From assembly GCA_026386955.1 (NCBI GenBank), contig JAPLMQ010000298.1, positions 1 to 34,500 on the forward strand: a DNA stretch of 34,500 nt, read 5' to 3'. The notes beneath the pieces were generated by a model, which saw only the letters and a list, made by a program, of their open reading frames with translations, had not been told where the DNA came from and ran no database searches. The translations under genes were made by a program, and so were the position numbers. The DNA is from Planctomycetota bacterium (GTDB taxonomy: Bacteria; Planctomycetota; Phycisphaerae; Phycisphaerales; Phycisphaeraceae). Positions 23,546 to 30,346 of the stretch are shown here, in pieces. Position 1 is the first letter of the stretch, and each line of letters begins with the position of its first letter.

Positions 23546-23573
23546 CAACGACGTTCCACGTGGAACGTCGTTG
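23546..23573. promoter_or_regulatory. parS-like site 3 (variant core, 28-bp perfect palindrome)
   Basis: Core CGTTCCACGTGGAACG (23552-23567) differs from the others at its two outermost bases. The palindrome extends through CAACGA on the left and TCGTTG on the right. Confidence 0.8.
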
Positions 23574-23625
23574 TCTGAGGTTCGTAGTTCCGCGTTTACG
23601 CGGCTCTTCGCCCCGGGCGCAAGCG

Positions 23626-23641
23626 TGTTCCACGTGGAACA
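23626..23641. promoter_or_regulatory. parS-like site 4
   Basis: Exact TGTTCCACGTGGAACA with the same right flank (CGTTTGTTGG) as site 2. Repeat copy C begins 20 bp to the right. Confidence 0.88.
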
Positions 23642-23660
23642 CGTTTGTTGGGTCTGGAAT

Positions 23661-23884
23661 GATCAGAGCCGGACACTGTGTGTCCGTTCTTCAGGCGTAA
23701 GGCGGTACTCCGCCGCGCGCGACGTGCCGATCGTGCGAGGCCGTCTCGACCCCCGTTACAGTTCCATCGACAGCACCCTCCAAGAGGGTCCCTATCATCC
23801 CGGGTCGCCATGGCTCCCGGCGAGACGTGCGAGCGGAGTACCGCTTTCGCCCGTTCAACGGACACACAGTATCCGGCTCTGATC
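23661..23884 (+). repeat. Terminal-inverted-repeat element, copy C, inside the parS cluster
   Basis: The left end 23661-23686 is identical to copy A and the right end 23859-23884 differs by one base (AGTATCC for AGTGTCC). Subterminal GGCGGTACTCCGCC and GCGGAGTACCGC hairpins are present. It has the same orientation as copy A. It separates parS sites 4 and 5, suggesting insertion into a once tighter cluster. Confidence 0.85.
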
Positions 23885-23908
23885 CAAATCTTCGACGTAG
23901 CGCAACGA

Positions 23909-23924
23909 TGTTCCACGTGGAACA
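23909..23924. promoter_or_regulatory. parS-like site 5
   Basis: Exact TGTTCCACGTGGAACA followed by CGTTTG, 39 bp upstream of the Nudix gene start. ParB bound here could affect that gene's promoter (inference). Confidence 0.88.
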
Positions 23925-23963
23925 CGTTTGCGGCCCCCCGCCCGCGCGGGTACCGTCGCCATC

Positions 23964-24512
23964 ATGCAGCCCAACACCATCGAAATCATCGCCCGCGGGG
24001 TCTGGATCGTGGGGAAGCAGCTCCTCATCTGCCGCAACCGCAAACGCGGCCACTGCTTCCTCCCCGGCGGCCACGTCGAGTTCGGCGAGCCGGCGGGGGT
24101 CGCCCTCGCCCGCGAATTCGTCGAGGAGACCGGCCTCCACGTCGCCGTCGGCCCATTCCTGGGCGGCATCGAGGCCAGCTTCGTCGAACCGTTCGTCAAA
24201 CCGAGCAAGCAGGGGGGCAAGAAGGCTAAGGCCGGCCCCGCCTCGGGTGGCCAGCCTCACCACGAGATCAACCTGCTCTTCCGCATCACAGGCATCGCCT
24301 CCGCCCCCGGAAGCGGCGGCACCTCTCGTCGCAAGCCCCCTGCCGTCCAGAGCTTGGAAACCAAGATCGAGTTCCTCTGGGTGCCCCTAGCCCACCTGCG
24401 CGGGCCGGCCCCGCGGGTGGCGATCCTCCCCCCGGCTGTCGTCCCCTTCCTCCGCCCCGCGCCGGCCAGCCCACGCTCGCCGGCCGCGGCGTGGGTTAGC
24501 CTGATCGATTGA
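23964..24512 (+). CDS. Nudix hydrolase
   Basis: A 182-residue cytosolic hydrolase of nucleoside-diphosphate-linked compounds. The Nudix box G-x5-E-x7-R-E-x2-E-E-x-G is complete, running from GGHVEFGE to REFVEETG (about residues 36-58), preceded by 'VWIVGKQLLICRN'. Two loops look inserted: a Lys/Gly-rich stretch (SKQGGKKAKAGPASGG, about 84-99) and 'SAPGSGGTSRRKPPA' (about 113-127), the latter containing a CCCCCGGAA motif. The substrate cannot be told. The ATG at 23964 matches the fold's first strand; the frame also allows 23928, which would overlap the end of parS site 5's flank. Confidence 0.9.
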   Translation: MQPNTIEIIARGVWIVGKQLLICRNRKRGHCFLPGGHVEFGEPAGVALAREFVEETGLHVAVGPFLGGIEASFVEPFVKPSKQGGKKAKAGPASGGQPHHEINLLFRITGIASAPGSGGTSRRKPPAVQSLETKIEFLWVPLAHLRGPAPRVAILPPAVVPFLRPAPASPRSPAAAWVSLID

Positions 24513-24810
24513 CCGACACCCCGCTGCCGCCGACCACCCCGCACTGACGCCCGTTCACAGCCAGGCGACCGCTGTTCAATTACATCGTATCGCTATATTT
24601 ATAAATATCTTACATCACACCTAGCTCCACCCGCCCCCGAGCCTCTCTTTGCGCCGATTCGCCCACCAATCACCCCCTTTCGCCCGTAACGCAATCTCGC
24701 CCGCACCCCCAAATTCCTCCGGTGAACTCTGTTTTCCTCCCCTTCCGCTTCCCGCCCCGATCAAGACCCTCCCCGAACACACCCGATATCTTGGCTGGAG
24801 ACTTCCACTT
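24513..24810. other. Intergenic gap with AT-rich island
   Basis: About 298 bp in front of the kinase gene. Positions 24575-24617 are strikingly AT-rich for this genome and include the perfect palindrome ATATTTATAAATAT (24595-24608) flanked by TTACATC on both sides. This could be the kinase promoter (TTACAT and TAAATA spaced 16 bp) or a DNA-unwinding site. I see no DnaA-box cluster. The rest is C-rich with nothing recognisable. Confidence 0.5.
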
Positions 24811-25623
24811 ATGGCAGCGCCAGCCCCTTCGAGCATGCCCCCCGACTTGAAATCGATCGAGGATGTCCTCGCCCATTTCGAGCAGCTCGAGGAGAAGCTC
24901 CGCCAGGTCCGCGAGGGGCTGACCCACTCCCACCGCCTGGTCACGCTGGGCACGATCGCCTCGGTCATCGCCCACGAATACAACAACATCCTCACGCCCG
25001 TCATCAGCTACGCCCAGCTCGCCCTCGCCCGCCCGGACGACCCCGCCCAGATGCGCAAGGCCCTGGAGCGCACGCTCGCCGGCGCCGAGCGGGCCGCGCG
25101 GATCTCCGGCTCGCTCCTGGGCTTCGCCCGCGACTCCGAAGCCGGGACCTCCGCCACGCTGCGCACCGCGATCGACGACGCCCTGACCTGCCTCGCCCGC
25201 GAGCCCAAGAAGGACGGCATCCGCCTCCAAGTCGACGTCCCCGAGGTCGACCTCGCCATCGCGCCGGTGAACCTGCAGCAGATCCTGCTCAACCTCGTGC
25301 TCAACGCCCGCCAGGCGATGCGCCGGCGGGGGGGCGACCTGCGCATCACCGCCCACGTCGACGGCCCGCTCTGCAGGATCGAAGTCGCCGACTCCGGCCC
25401 GGGCATCCCCCCGGAAATCCTCGATCGATTGTTCCAGCCCTTCGTCACGCTCCGCCCCGACCCCTCGCCCGGCGACAGCCCCGGCACAGGCCTGGGCCTC
25501 TGCATCTGCCGCGACCTCGCCCGCTCGGCAGGCGGCGACATCACCGTCGACTCGCCCCCCGGCCGCGGCGCGACCTTCCACATCGCCATCCCCGTCGCGG
25601 CGAAGCTGCCCGAATCGACGTGA
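24811..25623 (+). CDS. Soluble sensor histidine kinase
   Basis: A 270-residue two-component kinase core with no membrane segment or sensor domain. Residues 13-40 form a short charged helix (coiled-coil-like). The dimerisation/phosphoacceptor helix has H55 in VIAHEYNNIL. The ATPase domain follows with N-box LNLVLNARQAM, G1 DSGPGIP, F-box LFQPFVT and G2 GTGLGLCIC. This layout is that of the NtrB-like HisKA group with an H-E-x-N-N box. I start at the ATG at 24811 (TGGAG about 12 bases upstream). The frame is open to 24649, but that part is non-coding in character. No partner regulator is adjacent; the receiver protein at 10093 is a distant candidate only. The AT-rich island upstream is the likely promoter. 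Confidence 0.9.
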   Translation: MAAPAPSSMPPDLKSIEDVLAHFEQLEEKLRQVREGLTHSHRLVTLGTIASVIAHEYNNILTPVISYAQLALARPDDPAQMRKALERTLAGAERAARISGSLLGFARDSEAGTSATLRTAIDDALTCLAREPKKDGIRLQVDVPEVDLAIAPVNLQQILLNLVLNARQAMRRRGGDLRITAHVDGPLCRIEVADSGPGIPPEILDRLFQPFVTLRPDPSPGDSPGTGLGLCICRDLARSAGGDITVDSPPGRGATFHIAIPVAAKLPEST

Positions 25624-25758
25624 TTCACTGAACTCAATCATGCGAGCGACGCGACGTGTTCCACTGCCGCGCTCTTGTGCCCGCGCGCGCCGCAGGGGAT
25701 CATGAGTGAGTTCACACGGCGACACCGCTGCGCCGATCCTCTCGCGACGAGGCACATC

Positions 25759-26616
25759 ATGTCCACCGTCCGCGACCGCTTCTGGGCCTGGGGCCACAAC
25801 GCCGGCAGCCACAACGGGCTCTTCAATCTCCCCGGCCCGTCGCGCATGACGCCCGTCGAGGGCGCGTTCTATTTGGGCGTGCCGAACCTCATCATGGTCG
25901 CGTTCGGCGGGCAGCCCGCGCCGCCGTTCGACGCCCAGGCGATCGTGATGCGACCGCTGTCGCGCGTCGTCTGGTCGATCATCGGCGACAGCTCCTCGAG
26001 CCGGCACAACGTCCGCACCGACCTCGAGGAAGTCGTCGACCTCGCCGGCCGATTTCCCAACGTCGTCGGCGGGATCATGGACGATTTCTTCCACCCGCCC
26101 GACGCGGCGGGGCGGTTCAGCCGCCGCGGCCCCGAGGAGCTCGCCGGCTTCCGCACGGCCCTGCATCACACGAATTACCACGGCGGCCCGCACCCGCTCG
26201 ACCTCTGGGTCGTCGTCTACACGCACGAGCTCGATTGGCCGGTGGGGGCCCACCTCGCCCAGTGCGACGTCGTCACGCTCTGGACCTGGAAGGCCAAGGA
26301 CCTGCCCGCGCTCGAGGCCAACCTCGCCAAGCTCGAGCGGCTCGCGCCTCGGCAAAAGCGCGTGCTGGGCTGCTACATGTGGGACTTCGGCGACAACAAG
26401 CCCATGCCGGTCGACGCGATGCGCCGCCAGTGCGAGCAGGGGCTCAAGTGGCTGCACGAAGGGCGGATCGAGGGGATGATCTTCCTCGCGACCTGCATCA
26501 GCGATTTGGAGATCGAGGCCGTGGAGTGGACCCGAGGCTGGATCGCGGAAGTGGGGGGCGAGCGGCTGATGCGCGGAACCCCGCCGCTGCATCGGCCGGC
26601 GCTGGATCGGCACTGA
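25759..26616 (+). CDS. Conserved-looking protein of unknown function (possible TIM-barrel)
   Basis: A 285-residue soluble protein I cannot assign. It is rich in Trp/His/Asp motifs spaced like a barrel enzyme: FWAWGHNAGSHNG (9-21), GGIMDDFFHP, LDLWVVVYTHELDW, DVVTLWTWKAKD, LGCYMWDFGDNKPMP and GMIFLATCISDLEIEAVEWTRGW. Alternating hydrophobic strands ending in acidic residues (IMDDFF, YMWDFG) suggest a glycosidase-like TIM barrel (inference). The ATG at 25759 has GAGG eight bases upstream; ATGs at 25702 and 25675 are also in frame. It lies 135 bp after the kinase gene, in the same direction. Confidence 0.7.
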   Translation: MSTVRDRFWAWGHNAGSHNGLFNLPGPSRMTPVEGAFYLGVPNLIMVAFGGQPAPPFDAQAIVMRPLSRVVWSIIGDSSSSRHNVRTDLEEVVDLAGRFPNVVGGIMDDFFHPPDAAGRFSRRGPEELAGFRTALHHTNYHGGPHPLDLWVVVYTHELDWPVGAHLAQCDVVTLWTWKAKDLPALEANLAKLERLAPRQKRVLGCYMWDFGDNKPMPVDAMRRQCEQGLKWLHEGRIEGMIFLATCISDLEIEAVEWTRGWIAEVGGERLMRGTPPLHRPALDRH

Positions 26617-26727
26617 TCGCGCGGGCCAGGCGCGCCGGTGCAGGACACCGCCGTGTCCAACTGATTCTCGGGCGTTGCCGACGCCTGAATCCACGCCATT
26701 TTCTGCCCGTTCCAACGCTTACAAATC

Positions 26728-26756
26728 TTGACGCCCGCGGCCCCACCCGATACCGT
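26728..26756 (+). promoter_or_regulatory. Promoter candidate for the secreted SH3/Pro-rich protein gene
   Basis: TTGACG (26728-26733) and TACCGT (26751-26756) with a 17-bp spacer, 45 bp before the ATG at 26801. The -35 is close to consensus and the -10 is weak. Confidence 0.4.
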
Positions 26757-26800
26757 CGAGCGGCACGGAGGCGGTGTCTCTCCTCTTTTGGAGGCCGATC

Positions 26801-28417
26801 ATGCGACGGTCCAGCTTTGGGTTTCGATTGATGACTCTGGCGGCGTTGGCCGCGGCGGTTTCCGGGGCCCTCTCCGCCCAGGTCGCCCGCGCCCAGGATG
26901 TTCCGTTCCAAGGCACGGTCGCCGACGACAAGACCGAGGTCCTCGCCGGCGGGAGCCGCAAGCTCTACGTCGTCGGGCACCTCAACAAGGGGGCTGTCGT
27001 CACCGTGCGCGAGGTGATCGAAGGCTACAACCGCATCAGCCCGCCTCCGGGCGTCTTCAGCTACGTCTCGAAGGCGTTCGTCGACGCCAAGGGCGACGGC
27101 AAGAGCGGCGTCGTCTCGGCCGACCACGCGAAGGTGTTGGCGGCGAGCGTCAACGGCCCGGGCGAGAGCTACAAGTGGCAGCTCGACCTGCCCAAGGGCG
27201 CGGTCGTGCAGATCGTGGCCGACGAGGCAAGCTACTACAAGATCCTCCCGCCCGAGGGGACGAGCGTCTATCTCCCGCCCGGCGCGGTGCGTCGTGTTGA
27301 AGTCGCGCCCAAGCCGCCCACGGTCACGCCCACGCCGCCGGCCGCTTCCAGTGGCACGCCTCCCGAAGTGAAGCCCGGCGCGCCGGTGAAGCCGGTGGTG
27401 GTGGCGCCTGCTCCGCCCAAGCCGGTGGACGTCAAGCCCGCGACTCCGGTGAAGCCCGCGGAGGTCAAGCCCGTCGAGACCGTGAAACCGGCCGAGCCCG
27501 TCGCGATGGCGACGCCAAAGCCTGAGCCGAAGCCTGAGCCGGCGAAGCCCGCCGAAACCAAGCCCGAAGCCGTGAAGCCCGAGCCCGCGAAGCCTGCCGA
27601 AGCGAAGCCCGAGGAGACCAAGCCGGCCGAGCCCGCGATGGCGACGCCCGCTCCGGTGCCGGCTCCGGTTCCTGCAGCAGTGCCCGCGCCCGTGACCGCC
27701 GACACCGGCACGCCGCCCGCACCCAAGCCGGTCGAAGCCAAGCCCGTCGAGGCCAAGCCTGTTCCCGCGCCGCCCGCTCCGGTGGTCGTCGCGCCCAAGC
27801 CCGTGGAGCCCGTCGCGCCGCCCAAGCCGGTCGAGCCCGCGAAGCCCGCGTTCGTCCCCGCCAAGGCGATCACCCCCGCGATCAACGCCCTTGAGCAGCG
27901 GCTCGGCGCCGCCCAAGCCCAGCCGCTGGAGAAGCAGCCGCTCGCCGACCTGCTCGCCGGCTATCAAGCCGCCGGCGCGTCGCCCGACCTTCCGCTCACC
28001 GACCGCCGGATCGTCATGAACCGCACGGCCCAGCTCAAGCGGAGCATCGAGATCCAGGGCGCGCTGACGTCGCTCTCCGCCGGCGGCGCCGCCGCGGGCG
28101 GACCGATGGTCATGCCCACCGTCGCGACCCCCGGCCCGGGCGCCTACCGTCCGAGCAAGTACGACATCGTCGGCCAACTGCTCGCCAGCGGCGTCTACGA
28201 CGGCGACGCCGGCCCGCGGCTCTACCGCGTGGTCGAGCCCGCCACGATGCGCACGCTCGCCTACGTCCAGCAAGGCAAGTTCAACCCCGCGCAGACGCTC
28301 GGGCGCATCGTCGGGATCAACGGCACGATCCGCTACGACCCCGCGCTGAAGCTCAACGTGATCGAAGTGACCGCCATCGAGCCGCTCGAGGCGGCCGCGA
28401 GCCAGCCGAGCAAGTGA
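26801..28417 (+). CDS. Secreted SH3-like protein with long Lys-Pro-rich repeat region
   Basis: 538 residues. A signal peptide (RLMTLAALAAAVSGALSA, cleavage near QVARA/QD) is followed by two bacterial SH3-like units (about 35-95 and 100-165; 'KLYVVGHLNKGAVVTV' and 'YKWQLDLPKGAVVQI'). Residues about 170-365 are a low-complexity Ala/Lys/Pro/Val/Glu region with repeated KPVE, KPAE and PEPAKP units. A C-terminal domain of about 165 residues ends in 'LGRIVGINGTIRYDPALKLNVIEVTAIEPL'. The Lys-Pro stretch resembles periplasm- or wall-spanning spacers (inference). GGAGG sits six bases before the ATG at 26801; in-frame ATG 26774 lacks one. It is followed after 101 bp by a lipoprotein gene, probably the same unit. 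Confidence 0.8.
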   Translation: MRRSSFGFRLMTLAALAAAVSGALSAQVARAQDVPFQGTVADDKTEVLAGGSRKLYVVGHLNKGAVVTVREVIEGYNRISPPPGVFSYVSKAFVDAKGDGKSGVVSADHAKVLAASVNGPGESYKWQLDLPKGAVVQIVADEASYYKILPPEGTSVYLPPGAVRRVEVAPKPPTVTPTPPAASSGTPPEVKPGAPVKPVVVAPAPPKPVDVKPATPVKPAEVKPVETVKPAEPVAMATPKPEPKPEPAKPAETKPEAVKPEPAKPAEAKPEETKPAEPAMATPAPVPAPVPAAVPAPVTADTGTPPAPKPVEAKPVEAKPVPAPPAPVVVAPKPVEPVAPPKPVEPAKPAFVPAKAITPAINALEQRLGAAQAQPLEKQPLADLLAGYQAAGASPDLPLTDRRIVMNRTAQLKRSIEIQGALTSLSAGGAAAGGPMVMPTVATPGPGAYRPSKYDIVGQLLASGVYDGDAGPRLYRVVEPATMRTLAYVQQGKFNPAQTLGRIVGINGTIRYDPALKLNVIEVTAIEPLEAAASQPSK

Positions 28418-28518
28418 GCCCCGGCCAACGGGCCGCGGAATCTTGATTGAGTCGCGAAGCAGAGTCGTGAATCCGAGTCAGCCCAGCGTCGAGGCATACG
28501 ACGCGTCGGAGACCACCC

Positions 28519-29211
28519 ATGGTTGCGAAGTCCACGCGGGCCACGACGCTGGCGCTGTTGCTCACGGGAGCGATGGCCCTCCTGACGGGCTGCACCTCGG
28601 GCGTGAAGATCGGCCCATGGCAGGTCGTCGCGCCCCGCCCGCCCCTCGAGGCGACGATGATCCGCGTCGAGCGCTGGAAGAACCTACCGCCCGACGCCGT
28701 CAGCAAGGCCCCGGCCGTCGCGGCCGCGCCGGCGACCACGGCTCCCTCCACCACCGCCCCGGCGACGCAGCCCGCGCCGCTCAACCGCGCCGAGCTGCAG
28801 ACCCTCGTCATCGACCTGACCACCGGCCGGTCGTCCTTCACCGACTCGGACGGCAAGACCTACCCCCAGCAGCTCGAGCAGGACACGGTCAAGAAGATCA
28901 ACGCCTACATCTCCAACCGCGAATGGCAGGGGGCCCGGATCGATCCCGCCAAGGGCGCCGCCGACCCGCGCTACTACGCGTTGACCGTCTACATCGGCGA
29001 CCAGAAAGTCCCGCAGGACGGGTTCTGGACCTCGCCGGTGCGCTACACGAGCGACATGTTCAACGGCGAGAAGGCCACGCGCGACCAGGGCCGCTGGGCC
29101 GACCCGCCGGCCGAGGCGCTGTCGGCCGGCGTCATCCTGCTGGGCGACACGTTTGACCAGTCGGTGCGGCTCGCGCATCCGCTGAGCGACAAGGTGAACC
29201 TGCTCGAGTAG
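28519..29211 (+). CDS. Putative lipoprotein of unknown function
   Basis: A 230-residue protein. The N-terminus (basic, then LALLLTGAMALLTGC) is a type II signal with lipobox LLTGC, so Cys25 would be lipidated. A Thr/Ala/Pro spacer (about 65-88) leads to a soluble domain of about 140 residues with 'LVIDLTTGRSSFTDSDGKTYPQQ', 'RYYALTVYIGDQKVP' and a 'PAEALSAGVILLGDTF' end. No family recognised. GGAG lies seven bases before the ATG. It runs in the same direction as the SH3-like protein gene and ends 38 bp before a terminator, consistent with a two-gene unit for envelope proteins. Confidence 0.8.
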   Translation: MVAKSTRATTLALLLTGAMALLTGCTSGVKIGPWQVVAPRPPLEATMIRVERWKNLPPDAVSKAPAVAAAPATTAPSTTAPATQPAPLNRAELQTLVIDLTTGRSSFTDSDGKTYPQQLEQDTVKKINAYISNREWQGARIDPAKGAADPRYYALTVYIGDQKVPQDGFWTSPVRYTSDMFNGEKATRDQGRWADPPAEALSAGVILLGDTFDQSVRLAHPLSDKVNLLE

Positions 29212-29249
29212 CGCGGCGGGGCGCTCGCTCGCACAATCACAGACAACTC

Positions 29250-29284
29250 AAAGCCCAGGCACTGCGTGCCTGGGTTTTTTCTTT
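29250..29284 (+). terminator. Rho-independent terminator, CCCAGGCAC family, copy 2
   Basis: CCCAGGCAC (29254-29262), loop TGC, GTGCCTGGG (29266-29274), then TTTTTTCTTT. It ends the lipoprotein transcript. Confidence 0.9.
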
Positions 29285-29362
29285 GGGTCCAGCTGCGCAA
29301 ACATCGAGGAGCGCGATCGAACATGCACAAGACCGCGCGCCGTCGCGCGGACCGTGCGCCTG

Positions 29363-29389
29363 AAAACCCAGGCACGCAGTGCCTGGGCG
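29363..29389 (-). terminator. CCCAGGCAC hairpin, copy 3, opposite orientation
   Basis: CCCAGGCAC (29367-29375), loop GCA, GTGCCTGGG (29379-29387). The poly-T side (TTTTC) is on the minus strand. Copies 2 and 3 face each other across about 90 bp and make a 140-bp inverted pair. Confidence 0.7.
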
Positions 29390-29392
29390 TTG

Positions 29393-29739
29393 ATCCCGCA
29401 CCGAGCGCGCCTCATGCGTTGAGCGCGCCCCGCGCGTCATAAAAGGACCGCAAATCCGTCACGAACCTCACACCTGTCGTCACCGACACAACCCCACCTC
29501 GGGTCTCGCCTCCTCCGTCGTGTAGGGGCTGCCCCGATGGCCGCACGGTTATCTTGCCGCGCTTCGCGCGCCCGCCCAGACTTCCCGCGCGGCGCAGACC
29601 GCATCATCTGAATGTTTTGCGAACCCCGTGAAACCCCAACCATCAACCCGCGGCGGAGCCGTGTCGATTCGACGGTAGTGCCGAACCGCGGCCGGGCCAC
29701 GCAGACCACGACGATCACGAAGTCCACAAGGGGTCCACC
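29393..29739. other. Gap without recognised gene
   Basis: About 350 bp between the hairpin pair and the MshEN gene. I see no open frame with coding character, no repeat and no convincing promoter. It presumably contains the promoter of the MshEN gene. Confidence 0.4.
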
Positions 29740-30261
29740 TTGAGCAACGAACACCGTCCCATCCGCATCGGCGAAGTTCTGGTCGAGCAGGGCGTCCTCA
29801 CCGAGCAGCAGGTCTTCGAGATCCTGCAGGTGCAGAAGCGCCAAGGCGTGCCCTTCGGCGTGCTCGCCGAGATGATGTTCGAGGTCACCCCGCAGAGCAT
29901 CGAGAACGCCTGGGTCGAGCAGTACCACCGCTTCTCCGGCACGGTCGACCTCGACCACGAGGAGCTCGACGTGCAGGTGCTCCAGCTCATCAACCGCCGG
30001 CAGGCCTGGCAGTTCGAGATCCTCCCGCTGCGCTTCGAGCCCACGGGCGAGCTGCTCGTCGCGGCATCGCGCACCCGCCTCGCGCGGGCGGCCGCGTTCG
30101 TCGCCCACCGCCTCACGCCCGTGGTCCTCTTCCGCATCACCGAATCGGAGCCGCTGCGCAAGTTCCTCCAGCGCCACTACCCCATGCCGGAGGTCTCCGA
30201 GGAGCTGCTGCGCAAGGCCCGCGAGATGGCGAACGACTCCAGCCCCGCGCCGATGTCCTGA
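29740..30261 (+). CDS. Stand-alone MshEN (GspE/PilB N-terminal) domain protein
   Basis: A 173-residue cytosolic protein with the domain normally found at the N-terminus of GspE/PilB/MshE ATPases, but with no ATPase part. Residues 9-32 follow the c-di-GMP-binding MshEN pattern: R-I-G at 9-11, L14, G19, L/I at 27-29, Q32. A second, weaker unit follows (GVPFGVLAEMMFEV...VEQ). Then comes the compact beta domain 'QFEILPLRFEPTGELLVAAS' and 'PVVLFRITESEPLRKFL', as in PilB N-domains. The TTG start at 29740 is supported by AAGGGG at 29728-29733. It may act with the ATPase at 19339, which lacks this domain (inference), or be a free c-di-GMP receptor. A terminator follows 30 bp downstream. Confidence 0.82.
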   Translation: MSNEHRPIRIGEVLVEQGVLTEQQVFEILQVQKRQGVPFGVLAEMMFEVTPQSIENAWVEQYHRFSGTVDLDHEELDVQVLQLINRRQAWQFEILPLRFEPTGELLVAASRTRLARAAAFVAHRLTPVVLFRITESEPLRKFLQRHYPMPEVSEELLRKAREMANDSSPAPMS

Positions 30262-30293
30262 GCGCGTCGCAACGGCGCGCAATCCGAAACCCA

Positions 30294-30325
30294 AAGCCCA
30301 GGCACCGCGTGCCTGGGTTTTTCTT
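30294..30325 (+). terminator. Rho-independent terminator, CCCAGGCAC family, copy 4
   Basis: CCCAGGCAC (30297-30305), loop CGC, GTGCCTGGG (30309-30317), then TTTTTCTT. It sits between the MshEN gene and the convergent permease gene. Confidence 0.9.
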
Positions 30326-30346
30326 GCGCCTCGTCTCGTTCGCGCC

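Noticed and set aside
23421..23924. CRISPR array, because of regularly repeated palindromes
   Set aside because: Spacing is irregular (about 40-280 bp), units are perfect parS palindromes and no cas gene is present.
24575..24617. Replication origin at the AT-rich island
   Set aside because: No cluster of TTATCCACA-like boxes and no dnaA gene nearby; kept only as a hypothesis in the findings.
25650..25665. A sixth parS site (GTGTTCCACTGCC)
   Set aside because: Only one half matches; the right half is unrelated.
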